Of a DNA stretch of 64,000 nt, positions 20,943 to 30,711 are shown one piece after another. Made by a program: the position numbers and the translations under genes. The notes under the pieces were generated by a model that was not told the origin of the DNA, did not search any database, and worked only from the letters and a program-made list of their open reading frames with translations. Every line of letters starts with the position of its first letter. Within the stretch, counting starts at the first letter, position 1. Origin of the DNA: Rhodocyclaceae bacterium (GTDB lineage: Bacteria; Pseudomonadota; Gammaproteobacteria; Burkholderiales; Ga0077523); the NCBI GenBank assembly GCA_020248405.1, contig JADCHQ010000021.1, positions 1-64,000 of the forward strand. Reading direction: 5' to 3'.

Positions 20943-23549
20943 ATGAGCGCCCGGCTGGCCGTGGAGGCGTGGTGGCCGTTGCTGGCCCTGGCCCTGGCGC
21001 TGCCGCTGGTGTGGCTGGCGTGGCGGCGCTCCCGGGCCGGCCTGGCCCAGGGGCGCATGGCGCCCCTGCTGCTGCTGCGGGTGGCGGCGCTTGCCTGCGT
21101 GGCGGTGGCGCTGATGCGTCCCACGTGGCTGGCGCCAAGCGCCCAGGTGTCGGTGGTGTACGCGCTGGACGTGTCGCGCAGCGTGGCGCCGTCCTTCCAG
21201 GCTGCCGCCCTGGAGTGGATGGCCGCCGCCGATGCCGCCGGCCGGCCGGTGCGCTCGCGCGTGCTGGCCTTCTCCGACCGGGCGCGCTTCGCCGACTCGC
21301 CGGGGGCGCTGCTGCGCACGCCGCTCACCGACCGGCTCGGGCCGGCGGCGGGCGCCGACGATCCCCTGGCGCGTTCGGTCACCAACCTGGAAGCGGCCCT
21401 GGACGGCGCGTGGCTGGGGCTCGAGCCCAACGCCGTGAAGCGCGTGGTGCTCATGACCGACGGCAACGCCACCGCAGGCGACACCTGGCGGGCGGTGGAG
21501 CGCTTGCGCCGCGAAGGCGTGCGGGTATTCACCGTGCCGGCGCTGGTGAGCGCCGGCACCGATGCCTGGGTGGAAGGTCTGGACCTGCCCGCCGATGCGC
21601 GCCGCGATGAGCCGGTGCTGGCCACGGTGCAGGTGTACAGCCAGTCGCGCCAGCTGGCGCGGGTCTGGATCGCCCGTGGCAGCCGCGACATTGCCAGCCA
21701 GCAGGTGACGCTGGCGCCGGGCCTGAACCGCGTGGCGCTCACGGTGAAGCTGTCCGAGGCCGGTCCGGTGCCGCTCACCGCCCGCGTGCAACCGCGCCCG
21801 GCGGCAACGCAATCCGCGGCGCAGCCGGCGGCGGCAGGCGTTACGCAGACGATCACCGTGGGAGAGCGTCCGCGGGTGCTGCTGGTGCAAGGCAGCGCAG
21901 CCGCCGGTGGCGCGCTGCCGGAGGTGCTGCGCAAGCAGGGCCTTGAGGTGGCGCAGGCGGCGCCGGGCGAACTGCCGCGCGAGGTGGCGGGCTTCGCGGG
22001 GCGCGATGTGGTGGTGCTCGACGATGTGGCCGCGCGGGATGTGGCGCCCGAGTCCATGACGGCCCTGGAGACCTGGGTGCGCGAGCAGGGCGGCGGTGTG
22101 CTGTTCGTGGCCGGCCCCAACACCTACGGCGAGTCGGGCTGGCGCGAATCGGCCCTCGAGCGGGTGCTGCCGGTCACCTTCGAGGCGCGCGAGAAGCGCC
22201 GCGACTTGGCGCTGCTGATCGTGCTCGACCGCTCCTACAGCATGAAGGGCCGCAAGCTCGATCTCGCTAAGGCGGCCACCCTGGGCGCCCTCGACCTGCT
22301 GGATGAGAACCACCGCTTCGGCGTCATCACCTTCGATGCCCAGCCCGACATGACGGTGCCGCTGGCGCCTGTGCGCAGCAAGCGCCGCGCGGAAGACCTC
22401 ATATCGCGCTTCACCGCCAGCGGCCAGACCAACATCTACCCGGCGCTGCAGACCGCCTACCGGGTGCTGGCGGACCAGAAGGAGGTGCGCTCGCGCCATG
22501 TGATCCTGCTCTCCGACGGCGACACCCAGCCGGCGGATTTCCAGCGGCTGGTGAAGCGCATGGCCGACAACGGCATCACCGTCACCACCGTGGCCATTGG
22601 CGGCGAGGCCGACAAGGCGCTGCTGGAGAACATCTCCAAGTGGGGCAACGGGCGTTTCTACTTCACCGAGAGCGCCGAGCGCGTGCCGAAGATCTTCATC
22701 GAGGAAACCCAGCGGCTGGTGAACGAGAGTTTCGTGGAGGAGCCCGCCCGCGCCGTGCCGCGCCGCCAGGCGGAGCTGCTGCGCGGCATCGACTTCGACA
22801 GCGCACCGCCGCTGAAGGGCTACGCCAGCCTCAAGGCGCGCGAGGCGGCCGAGGTGACCCTGTCAACCGAGACCGGTGCGCCGTTGCTGGCGCGCTGGCA
22901 GGTGGGTCTGGGCCGCGGCGCGGTGTTCGCCTCGGACGCGGGCAACCGCTGGGCCGCCGACTGGCGCGGGTGGAAGGGCTACGGGCCGTTCTGGTCGCAG
23001 TTGACGCGCGAGGTGATGCGCCGCGAGCGCGCCGAAACCGGCAGGCTCGAAGTGACGCGCGAGGGTGGCGTGGTGAGCGTGAGTCTGTCGGCACTGAGTC
23101 CCGACGGCGCCTTCCGCGATGGCCTCACCCCCGCCGTGCGGGTGAGCGTGCTGGGCGCCGCGCCGCGCACCCTGCGGCTGCGGCAGGCGGGCCCCGGGCG
23201 ATACCTGCTCCGCCTGGCCGATGATCCGGCCGCGGCGGGTGCCGCGCGCGTCGAGTTGTTGCCTGGCGGCGGCGTGGATGCCGGGCTGGTGCGGGCGGCG
23301 GGCGTGCGCGACTTGCAGCCGCCCGTGGATGCCGAGGACCGCCTCATGCCCCCGGATCGCGCGCTGCTGCAAGCCATTGCCGACCACACCGGCGGGCGCT
23401 ACGCACCCAAGCCCGCCGAGGTGTTCGACCCCATGGGGGACACGGTGCGGCTGAACCGGCCCCTGTGGCCGTGGCTTGCCGCCCTGGGCCTGCTGCTGTG
23501 GCTCGCCGACCTGGCGCTGCGGCGGGCGCCCTGGGGCGGGCGGCGCTGA
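20943..23549 (+). CDS. Double-VWA membrane protein with glutamine-amidotransferase-like domain
   Basis: 868 residues. Two N-terminal membrane segments (about 10-25 and 38-58) precede a first VWA domain (VVYALDVSRSV, intact DxSxS near 75-79, and VLMTDGNAT). A GATase1-like Rossmann segment follows (VLLVQGSAAAGGALPEVL through WVREQGGGVLFVAGPNTYG), then a second VWA domain (LLIVLDRSYSMKGR near 425-438, VILLSDGDTQ). A C-terminal membrane segment ends the protein. This order is known from MoxR/DUF58 operons. It starts 7 bp after the previous stop. Confidence 0.85.
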   Translation: MSARLAVEAWWPLLALALALPLVWLAWRRSRAGLAQGRMAPLLLLRVAALACVAVALMRPTWLAPSAQVSVVYALDVSRSVAPSFQAAALEWMAAADAAGRPVRSRVLAFSDRARFADSPGALLRTPLTDRLGPAAGADDPLARSVTNLEAALDGAWLGLEPNAVKRVVLMTDGNATAGDTWRAVERLRREGVRVFTVPALVSAGTDAWVEGLDLPADARRDEPVLATVQVYSQSRQLARVWIARGSRDIASQQVTLAPGLNRVALTVKLSEAGPVPLTARVQPRPAATQSAAQPAAAGVTQTITVGERPRVLLVQGSAAAGGALPEVLRKQGLEVAQAAPGELPREVAGFAGRDVVVLDDVAARDVAPESMTALETWVREQGGGVLFVAGPNTYGESGWRESALERVLPVTFEAREKRRDLALLIVLDRSYSMKGRKLDLAKAATLGALDLLDENHRFGVITFDAQPDMTVPLAPVRSKRRAEDLISRFTASGQTNIYPALQTAYRVLADQKEVRSRHVILLSDGDTQPADFQRLVKRMADNGITVTTVAIGGEADKALLENISKWGNGRFYFTESAERVPKIFIEETQRLVNESFVEEPARAVPRRQAELLRGIDFDSAPPLKGYASLKAREAAEVTLSTETGAPLLARWQVGLGRGAVFASDAGNRWAADWRGWKGYGPFWSQLTREVMRRERAETGRLEVTREGGVVSVSLSALSPDGAFRDGLTPAVRVSVLGAAPRTLRLRQAGPGRYLLRLADDPAAAGAARVELLPGGGVDAGLVRAAGVRDLQPPVDAEDRLMPPDRALLQAIADHTGGRYAPKPAEVFDPMGDTVRLNRPLWPWLAALGLLLWLADLALRRAPWGGRR

Positions 23550-23641
23550 GCGCGGCGCCAGGGGGCTCGGCCCGGTCGGCACAGGCGCCCGCGCCTGGAT
23601 TACCCTTGCTGCTTCATCAACACCGGCCGCTTCTGACCACC

Positions 23642-24301
23642 ATGCAACGCTTTCTCGCTACCCTGTTGACCTTGACGCTGTGGTGTCTGGCGCTGCCGGC
23701 CGCCATGGCTGCCGACGCGGCTCCCATGATCCGCCTGGAGTACCGCCTGGTGGCCTTCGGTATCGATCCCAACGGCTTCGAGGGCGCCACCCGCAGGCTC
23801 TGGCGGGTGGGCAATACCCAGTTGCGCTATGAGGAGCCCCTCAACCCCGCCACCGGCGCGCAACTGCTGGTGGTGGTTTCCATGCCTGATGCGTGGTTCA
23901 TCGATGCGGCCGCCCGACGCGGCACCTATCGCAAGGATTCGGATGCCGCCGGGAAGGTGAAGTTTCCCGCTTTCGCGCCCCAGTTCGGCGATGAGATCGC
24001 GAAGATGGAACTCGGTTTCGAGCAACAGTGGTTTGCTGAGCGCAACGCGGTGGACGCCGGCGAGCGCACCGTGCAGGAGGTGGACTGCCGCCTGCAGACG
24101 GTGGAGGCGGACGGCAAGAAGGTGACCCTGTTCTCGCGCAAGGCCAACGGCCTGCCTTTTCAGATCGTGGTGGAGACGGCTGAGCGCGCCGTGGCGGTGC
24201 GCTTCGCGCGTTACGAGCGCGCGCTGGAGGTGGACAAGGCGCTGTTCCAGCCGCCCGCCGGCGTGGAGATCCAGGCAGAGGCGCCGGCCGCGAAGCAATA
24301 G
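23642..24301 (+). CDS. Hypothetical exported protein
   Basis: 219 residues with a signal peptide (1-24, cleavage near AMA/AD). The mature domain is mixed alpha/beta, with no family I can name; YRLVAFGIDPNGFEGATRRLW and MPDAWFIDAAARRGTY are the most distinctive stretches. It lies 92 bp after the VWA operon on the same strand and may be its last member. Confidence 0.7.
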   Translation: MQRFLATLLTLTLWCLALPAAMAADAAPMIRLEYRLVAFGIDPNGFEGATRRLWRVGNTQLRYEEPLNPATGAQLLVVVSMPDAWFIDAAARRGTYRKDSDAAGKVKFPAFAPQFGDEIAKMELGFEQQWFAERNAVDAGERTVQEVDCRLQTVEADGKKVTLFSRKANGLPFQIVVETAERAVAVRFARYERALEVDKALFQPPAGVEIQAEAPAAKQ

Positions 24302-24537
24302 CGGCCCGCAGGCGCGCTCACATTGTGCGGATCGGATGGTCATGGCCCCCGCCAGTCGATCCGCGCAACGTGGGCCCGACCGGCGGCCGGCGTGGTCATC
24401 GCACCGCTGGCGAGCCCGCCGGTGGTGCTGTCAGAGCGGGTCTGATGCGCCCGAAGGCGCCGCGCTTGGTTCCCGTAACGTGCTGGAATGGGAAGGTCGT
24501 CGAAGTGTCTGCCTGCAACTGACAAGGGGGATCGAAA

Positions 24538-25092
24538 ATGCCTGCTGCTCTGCCGTCTTCGTACGCGTGGCTCAAAGAGGAACCAGGGCCTCGCATCCTC
24601 AAGGAGTTCGTCGGCGTTTACGGCGTTGCCGAGGATCCAGGTCCTGGGTCGAATCCCGCGATCCTCACATGGGCCAAGATGGTGGGACTGGAGCGCGTCT
24701 ATCGCGATGACGCCACGGCCTGGTGCGGTCTGGCCATGGCCTATGTGGCTGGTCAGGCGGGTTGGGACAACGCGCCGCGCGGCAATTCCCTGTTGGCGCG
24801 CAACTGGCTCTACTGGGGTACCGCAGCACTGGTTCCCATGCTTGGCGACGTACTGGTTTTTTGGCGGGGTGCGCCGACGGGTATCAAGGGTCACGTGGGC
24901 GTGTACGTGGGCGAAGACGAGGATGCCTACCACGTGATTGGCGGCAACCAGGACGATCGTGTCAGCATCAAGCGCATCGGCCGTCAGCGCCTGCTCCAGG
25001 CGCGCCGTTGCCCGTGGCGGATCAACCAGCCAGCCAATGTCCGGCAAGTCCGCCTCGCAGCGAACGGGGCTTTGTCCACGGACGAAGCATGA
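24538..25092 (+). CDS. TIGR02594-type peptidoglycan peptidase (NlpC/P60-like), no signal peptide
   Basis: 184 residues. The family pattern is clear: EEPGPRILKEFVGVYGV, TAWCGLAMAYV with the likely nucleophile Cys63, and GDVLVFWRG then GHVGVYVGED with the likely His119. GGNQDD may supply the third polar residue. Proteins of this type cleave peptidoglycan peptides and are common in phage and injection-system loci. The start is well placed behind a GGGGGAT ribosome site. No signal peptide is present, so delivery by another route is possible. It is one gene away from the eCIS operon, on the opposite strand. Confidence 0.82.
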   Translation: MPAALPSSYAWLKEEPGPRILKEFVGVYGVAEDPGPGSNPAILTWAKMVGLERVYRDDATAWCGLAMAYVAGQAGWDNAPRGNSLLARNWLYWGTAALVPMLGDVLVFWRGAPTGIKGHVGVYVGEDEDAYHVIGGNQDDRVSIKRIGRQRLLQARRCPWRINQPANVRQVRLAANGALSTDEA

Positions 25093-25328
25093 GCCGCAAG
25101 GCAAGCCGCTTTCGGTCAGGGGTGCCGTAGGGAGCGTTCTGCTCGAGGGGGCGAGTCGCCACGATGCCCTTGTGCGCCTCGCCATGGGACCGCGCGGAAG
25201 GGTTCCTCGCGCCCGGAGCTGCTGGGGCGTGGAGCAGCCTGCGGGCGGAACGGGCCGGCGGTTCAGGCCGATCTCCGAACGGGTTGGTGTTCCGGGCCGC
25301 GTCGCAACACTTGCCCGAGCGTGCGCGA

Positions 25329-25358
25329 TTGACGCGGGTTGTTGGCCGGCGGGATACT
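25329..25358 (+). promoter_or_regulatory. Putative sigma-70 promoter for the M6 protease
   Basis: TTGACG (25329-25334) and GATACT (25353-25358) are separated by 18 bp, close to the -35/-10 consensus. The predicted start is about 45 bp before the protease ATG, which has a strong GGAGGAG ribosome site at 25401-25407. The rest of the 317-bp gap from 25093 holds nothing else I can identify. Confidence 0.45.
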
Positions 25359-25409
25359 CGTTTCGCAACGATTCCGTTCCCACCGATCGCCACTGCAAGC
25401 GGAGGAGCC

Positions 25410-27704
25410 ATGTCCGTTCCGTTCCAGAACCGCGTCTTCACCTTCACCCAGCCCGATGGCAGCACCATTCAGGTACGCGGCTGGGGTGACCAGCACCACG
25501 CCGTCTTCGAAACCCTCGATGGTTTCACGGTGACGAAGAACCCGGCCAACGGCTACTTCGAAGTGGCGCGCGTCTCGGCCGACGGCAACGCGCTCGAACC
25601 CTCGCCGGGCCCGGCGGGCCACCTCGATGCTGCTGGTGCGGGCCTGGCGCCCGGATTGCGGGTCAGCGCGGCACGCGCCAAGGCGATCGGCCTCGAATCG
25701 GCCTTGCGTAATGCCGGCCGCCGCTGCGAGCAACGTTGGCTCGAGCGCCGGCGCCAGTTGCAAACCGTCCGGGCCATCGGCGCCGCGGGGGGGCCGCTGC
25801 TCGCACCGCCGCAACGCCAGACCATCGGCGATTTCGTCGGCCTGTGTCTGCTCATCGACTTCAGCGATGCGCCAGCCACCATCCCGCGGGAAGAGGTCGA
25901 TCGCTTCTGCAACCAGGCCGGCTACACGGGTTTCGGCAACAACGGTTCGGTGTTCGACTTCTTCCGGGACAATTCCGGCGGTCTGTGCCGCTACACCAAC
26001 GTGGTGGCGCCGTATGTGCGAGCCTCCCGGCCCAAGAGCTACTACACCGACCCCGCCGTCGAGCAGCCCGTTCGCGCGCGCGCGCTCATCACCGAGGCCC
26101 TGAACCAGCTTCGCGCCAACGGATTCGACTTCTCCCGGCTCACCACCGATCGCCAGGGTTTCGTCTACGCCCTGAACGTGTTCTACGCCGGACCCGTCAC
26201 CAATAACTGGTCTGAAGGGCTCTGGCCCCACTCCCACTACCTTGCCACAGCGCAGCAGCTCGTGCCCGGCAAGTCGGCCTACGACTACCAGTTCACCGCC
26301 ATGGGCTCGGAGCTGACACTCGGCACGTTCTGCCACGAGAACGGCCACATGCTCTGCGACTACCCCGATCTCTACGACTACGGAAGCGAGTCCAGCGGCG
26401 TGGGCCTCTACTGCCTCATGTGCGCCGGCAACTTCAACGAGAAGAACCCGATTCCCATCAGCGCCTATCTCAAGCGGGCTTCGGGCTGGGCGAGCAGCGT
26501 GGTGCCGATAGAGCACGACAAGACCATCACACTGACGGCCGGCAGCAACGAGTTCGCCATCTATCAGCGCAGCGGCCGTGAGTACTTCCTTCTGGAGAAC
26601 CGGCAGAAGAGCGGTCGTGACGCCGGACTGCCCGATGCGGGGCTTGCCATCTGGCACATCGACGAGGACGGCAGCAACAACCACGAGCAGATGCGGCCGG
26701 ACAGTCACTACGAACTCTCGCTCAAGCAGGCCGACGGGCTGCTTCAGCTCGAACGGCTGCGTGATCACCTGGGCGACGGCGGCGACCTGTACGAAGGCTC
26801 ATCGGCACGCTTTGCCGACGACACCACGCCTTCCAGCAAATGGTGGAGCGGGGTGGCCTCAAACCTCACCATCGACCAGGTCAGCGCCAACGGCCCGAAG
26901 ATGACTTTCCGTTGTCGCATTGGCGGGGGCACGGTGACGCCGCCCCCTGGCGTACGGTACGTCTCGTCGCCCAAGCAGGCGATTCCCGACAACAATGCCA
27001 CCGGTATCAGCGACACCATCACGGTGCCGGAATCGGTGAGCATTGCCGCCATCAAGGTGGGGCTCGACATCACTCATCCCTACCGGGGTGACTTGCGTGT
27101 CACGCTGACCACGCCGTGGGGCGTGGTGGTGGAATTGCAGCCCAGGGGCGAAGGCGGCAACGCGCGTAATCTCAAGCTCACCTATGACGAGGCGATGCTC
27201 CCGGCCCTGAGCACGCTGCGCGGTAAAGGCACCCAGGGCGCCTGGCGGCTCACGGTGCAGGACCTGGCCGCGCGCGACGTGGGCCGGCTCAACAGCTGGG
27301 GGCTCGACATCACGGCGGCAGCCGCAACCGCAGGGCCGGTGGAGCTGAAGGAGGCGCCCGGCACCCCCATACCCGACCACCCGAGCCCGGGCATCGAGCG
27401 CTCGCTCAGCAATGCCGCCGCCTTCCCGGTCGGCAGCGTCGAAGTGGCGGTGGACATCTCTCACAGCTACATCGGCGATCTGCGCGTCAGCCTCGTTTCA
27501 GCCGCCGGCACCGTGGTGCCATTGCACGAGCAGGCGGGCGGCTCGACCCGCGACCTGGCAAAGACGTACACGGTGGCATCCACGCCCGCGCTCGCGGCGC
27601 TCGCGGGAGAGGCCGCGGCGGGGAAGTGGCGCCTGCGGGTGGTGGATGTGGCGGCACAGGATCAGGGCAAGCTGAACTCCTGGCGCGTGATCCTCAAGCC
27701 GTAG
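25410..27704 (+). CDS. M6-family metalloprotease with two P/Homo-B domains, no signal peptide
   Basis: 764 residues. The zinc motif is HENGH (309-313), followed by LCDYPDLYDY and GLYCLMCAGNFNE, as in M6 (immune inhibitor A-like) proteases. Two proprotein-convertase P-domains follow, at about 517-640 (IPDNNATGISDTI, LDITHPYRGDLRVTL) and 650-764 (IPDHPSPGIERS, VDISHSYIGDLRVSL). The N-terminus MSVPFQNRVFTFTQPDGSTI is hydrophilic, with no Sec or Tat signal, which is unusual for this secreted family. Its 3' end faces the eCIS toxin gene across 89 bp. It could be an eCIS cargo, but that is inference from position and lack of a signal. Confidence 0.85.
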   Translation: MSVPFQNRVFTFTQPDGSTIQVRGWGDQHHAVFETLDGFTVTKNPANGYFEVARVSADGNALEPSPGPAGHLDAAGAGLAPGLRVSAARAKAIGLESALRNAGRRCEQRWLERRRQLQTVRAIGAAGGPLLAPPQRQTIGDFVGLCLLIDFSDAPATIPREEVDRFCNQAGYTGFGNNGSVFDFFRDNSGGLCRYTNVVAPYVRASRPKSYYTDPAVEQPVRARALITEALNQLRANGFDFSRLTTDRQGFVYALNVFYAGPVTNNWSEGLWPHSHYLATAQQLVPGKSAYDYQFTAMGSELTLGTFCHENGHMLCDYPDLYDYGSESSGVGLYCLMCAGNFNEKNPIPISAYLKRASGWASSVVPIEHDKTITLTAGSNEFAIYQRSGREYFLLENRQKSGRDAGLPDAGLAIWHIDEDGSNNHEQMRPDSHYELSLKQADGLLQLERLRDHLGDGGDLYEGSSARFADDTTPSSKWWSGVASNLTIDQVSANGPKMTFRCRIGGGTVTPPPGVRYVSSPKQAIPDNNATGISDTITVPESVSIAAIKVGLDITHPYRGDLRVTLTTPWGVVVELQPRGEGGNARNLKLTYDEAMLPALSTLRGKGTQGAWRLTVQDLAARDVGRLNSWGLDITAAAATAGPVELKEAPGTPIPDHPSPGIERSLSNAAAFPVGSVEVAVDISHSYIGDLRVSLVSAAGTVVPLHEQAGGSTRDLAKTYTVASTPALAALAGEAAAGKWRLRVVDVAAQDQGKLNSWRVILKP

Positions 27705-27793
27705 ACGCCGTCTTGACCCAAAGGCGGCGACCGCCGCGTCGTCGATCACCTGGCGCGCTGTCTGGGTCACATCGTAAAGCGCGGCGCGTTGGG

Positions 27794-30703
27794 TTACTTC
27801 GTAAACTTGATGATCCTGAAAAAGTACTTGTTTGGTGTCAGCTCTCGGATCATTGGTTGCTTGCCGTCGTCAAGCGTGACTCTTGTTTGACTGAGCTTGG
27901 ACCCAGACGATCGATTCTCCTTGTGGTTGAGCGGCCATAGATTGGGAAACGTGTCCCCACTAGGGCCCACCATCTGAAGTTCACTGACGTGGTCGCCATC
28001 GGTCGTTCCTTCTTCGGCCGTTTTTGTTTCGCGGTCATAGCCGTGCTTCTTGAGGAGATCATTGAACCTCTCCTTTTCCTTTTCAACTCGTCCCTTGTAT
28101 GGCGAGTCCTCGAATGTCTTGTCCTTGAACGGTCGCCATGCCGTGGTGACGCCGATGGTGTCTGCGCCGAAGACTTTTTTCCTGCCGGTCGGATTAAACT
28201 CCTCCGCCTTTGGCATCGATTTCAGCTTGCTTTGCGGAAACTGTTTCCCGTTAGATACGTTTTCTGGCACTAACCAGATCGACGAGTAATTGGCCAAAGG
28301 TCGCTTCGGCCATTCGATTGGGAATGGATTGGTCTTACTTCCCGCAGCCCCGGAGCCCTTCTTCTTTTTCACTTTCTCGGTGCGGTTAGGATTGATGACG
28401 TACTTGATGTCCCAGTTGTCGCCGCCGTCGACCACTTCCAGGGACTTGAAGACGCCCTTGAACTTGCGGCGCGCTGAATTGACTCCGGCCTCCACCTCTT
28501 CTTTCGAAGCGCCGTCCTTGGCGTAACGGGTAGTCAATGCCGAAAGGGCCGCAAGCGCCGGCGTGATCTTCTCTTCGGAGGCCTGCTTCCCTTTGCTTTT
28601 GGCGGCAGCTTCCTGCTTGCCGCCAGCCGCCTTGACGTCCCCTCCTGCGGGCTTCTTGCCCTTCTTCGCCGCCTCGTCCTGGTACTGCTTGACGGTTTTG
28701 CCGGTGGCGGTGCGCGCGTTCGGGTCGGCGGGCTTGCCACCTTTGCCGGCGCTGCCGGGTTGGACCTTGGATTTCGCGGCGGGTGGCGCCCCGGCTTTGC
28801 CCGGCGCGGCGTTGCCCTTGGGCGAGGCCTTGGGCGGCGGGTCCGCTGCCTTGCTGTTCTTCTCGCTCCACTTGCCAGGCTTCTCCACGTCGCCGCCCTT
28901 GCCCGGCTTTGCCTTGTCGCTGTAGAGGTCCGTCATGAACTTGCTCGAGTCGAACTCCACCGGCTTGAGGTCCAGCTTCGGCCACTGACCGGAGCCGAAG
29001 ACATAGTCGATGGAGGCGCCGATGCCGAGCGGGCTGCCCAGTGGCCACTCCTTGCCGCCCAGGGGCCAGGTCCATTTCTTGTCGGGCACCGGAGACCACC
29101 AGGGCGCATCGACCTCGACGAACAGGTCGCCGCTCAGGCCGAGGAAGGGTTGGGCCACGATCTCCATGTCACCGCGGATGAACCACTCGCCCTTCTTGTC
29201 TTCGCCGGGCGCCGCCTTCTCGCGGTAGCCGATGATGGGGGTCGCCTCCGCGTAGCCCTTGATGCCCGCGATGCCGTTGACACCGGCGCCAGCCTTGATG
29301 TCGTGGCCAAGGACTTCGAGCCCGGCGCCGCCTTCCCCGCGCAGCCGCGCGCCCGCGGCCGCTGAGATGTTGAGCGTCCCCTGGATGCTGAAGTCCTGGC
29401 ACTTGGCGGGGTCCGTGGAATACGTTCCCTGGACGATGATCTTGTAGAACTTCGCCGGGCCGACTTTGGCGAAGGCGTCCATGCCGACGTTGGCAAAGAT
29501 GAAGATGTTGCCCACCACCGGGATGCCGTAGGAGGCGCGGATCTCCACCTTGAAGAGTTGCCTGACGTAGTCCTTCTGCGGAAAGAGCTCGAACTCCCGC
29601 TGCGGCGTGATCTTGCCGATGATGGTCACAAAGCCCTTCGGGTCCACGATGACGCGGGCGGTGCCGTTCAGCCAGGCATTGAAGACGAAGGAAAGATCGC
29701 CCTCGCCGAAGACCACGTAATCCACTTTTTTCGAGGCCCTGGCGGCGGCGGGCGAGGGCGCTGCCGGCGCCTGCTCCGGCGGCGCCTTCTTCTGCTCTTC
29801 GAGTTGCCTCGCCTGGTCCTTGTCCATCAGCCGCAGCGTCACCTCGCCCGAGAGCTTCTCGCCCTTGTAGCCCGCCTTGCCTTCTCCGGTAACGGCCTGG
29901 CCATCCCAGGCAACGTCGATGCTGCCGCTGAAGTTCTTCGGCAGATTCAGGCCCACCGCTGCCTTGCCGGTGATGAGCCCGTCGGCGGCACGTTTCATTT
30001 CCAGCGCCCCGGTGGCGAGGCCCTTCACGTCGATGGTGGCGCTTGCATCGAAGGCGATCGCCTCGTCCTCGGCGATGAGGGTGATCTTGCCTTTGAACGC
30101 CTGCCCCAGGGTGATTGGCACGCCGCTCAGGCCCACCTTGAGCCTGCCCCCGGCAATGGTGTTGACCACGCCCGAGAGCGCGCCAAGGCTGATGCCGGCC
30201 AGCCCCAGAACCTCGGGCGCCTTGCGGATCTGGGCATCGAAGGCATCGAGCTTTGCGCCTGCGGCGAACCCGACCCGCCCCTCGATCTTGGTGCTCTCCA
30301 CATTCACCACGAGGCAGGGTGCCAGCCCGGGCACCGCCTCGCCGACCCGGGCGAACATCGGGTGAGAGAGCGGCAGGCGCTGGTTATGAATGCGGTAGTT
30401 GCCCTTACCGCGCGTCTCGATGTCGATGGGGCCCTCGGCCAGCTTGCCAAAGCGGGTCTGCACGCGGCTTTTCTTGCGCCCGTCCAGGAAGGCAGCGATG
30501 GGTTGCTCTGGCCTGAACGCATCGCCCATGGCCTTGAGGTCCATCACGCCCGGTGCCATGTCCTCGCCGGCCGGCGCCCGTCCCAGGGTCACTGCGGCGC
30601 CGCCCGCCTGCTTTGCGGAGGGGGCGGGTGCAGGCCGCGACGGCGCGGGCGCCGGGGTCTTGGCTGCCGGGGCCGGTGCCTTGGCGGGAGCGCGCGCGGC
30701 CAT
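27794..30703 (-). CDS. eCIS-associated polymorphic toxin with C-terminal HNH nuclease
   Basis: 969 residues. Residues 1-45 are a Pro/Ala/Lys-rich disordered leader. About 60-590 is a repetitive beta-rich body (e.g. GRVGFAAGAKLDAFDAQI, GVNGIAGIKGYAEATP, VFGSGQWPKLDL). About 600-760 is a Lys/Pro/Ala/Gly linker. The C-terminal about 200 residues form a toxin-like tip ending in GDHVSELQMVGPSGD then NLWPLNHKENRSSG (about 903-934), the DHxxELQ...NLWPL...N pattern of HNH nucleases in polymorphic toxins. The tip DNA (about 27794-28550) is clearly poorer in G+C than the body, as expected of a swapped toxin module. It is the last gene of the eCIS operon, 8 bp after the ATPase gene. No immunity gene follows. 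Confidence 0.72.
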   Translation of the reverse strand: MAARAPAKAPAPAAKTPAPAPSRPAPAPSAKQAGGAAVTLGRAPAGEDMAPGVMDLKAMGDAFRPEQPIAAFLDGRKKSRVQTRFGKLAEGPIDIETRGKGNYRIHNQRLPLSHPMFARVGEAVPGLAPCLVVNVESTKIEGRVGFAAGAKLDAFDAQIRKAPEVLGLAGISLGALSGVVNTIAGGRLKVGLSGVPITLGQAFKGKITLIAEDEAIAFDASATIDVKGLATGALEMKRAADGLITGKAAVGLNLPKNFSGSIDVAWDGQAVTGEGKAGYKGEKLSGEVTLRLMDKDQARQLEEQKKAPPEQAPAAPSPAAARASKKVDYVVFGEGDLSFVFNAWLNGTARVIVDPKGFVTIIGKITPQREFELFPQKDYVRQLFKVEIRASYGIPVVGNIFIFANVGMDAFAKVGPAKFYKIIVQGTYSTDPAKCQDFSIQGTLNISAAAGARLRGEGGAGLEVLGHDIKAGAGVNGIAGIKGYAEATPIIGYREKAAPGEDKKGEWFIRGDMEIVAQPFLGLSGDLFVEVDAPWWSPVPDKKWTWPLGGKEWPLGSPLGIGASIDYVFGSGQWPKLDLKPVEFDSSKFMTDLYSDKAKPGKGGDVEKPGKWSEKNSKAADPPPKASPKGNAAPGKAGAPPAAKSKVQPGSAGKGGKPADPNARTATGKTVKQYQDEAAKKGKKPAGGDVKAAGGKQEAAAKSKGKQASEEKITPALAALSALTTRYAKDGASKEEVEAGVNSARRKFKGVFKSLEVVDGGDNWDIKYVINPNRTEKVKKKKGSGAAGSKTNPFPIEWPKRPLANYSSIWLVPENVSNGKQFPQSKLKSMPKAEEFNPTGRKKVFGADTIGVTTAWRPFKDKTFEDSPYKGRVEKEKERFNDLLKKHGYDRETKTAEEGTTDGDHVSELQMVGPSGDTFPNLWPLNHKENRSSGSKLSQTRVTLDDGKQPMIRELTPNKYFFRIIKFTK

Positions 30704-30711
30704 TCGGGTGC

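Noticed and set aside
19568..22499. Minus-strand frames of 851 and 581 codons opposite the VWA genes
   Set aside because: Ser/Arg/Pro-rich shadows of genes with intact VWA motifs.
27723..27735. GGCGG-CGA-CCGCC as shared terminator between the M6 protease and toxin genes
   Set aside because: Five-base stem and no T-run on either strand; too weak to call.
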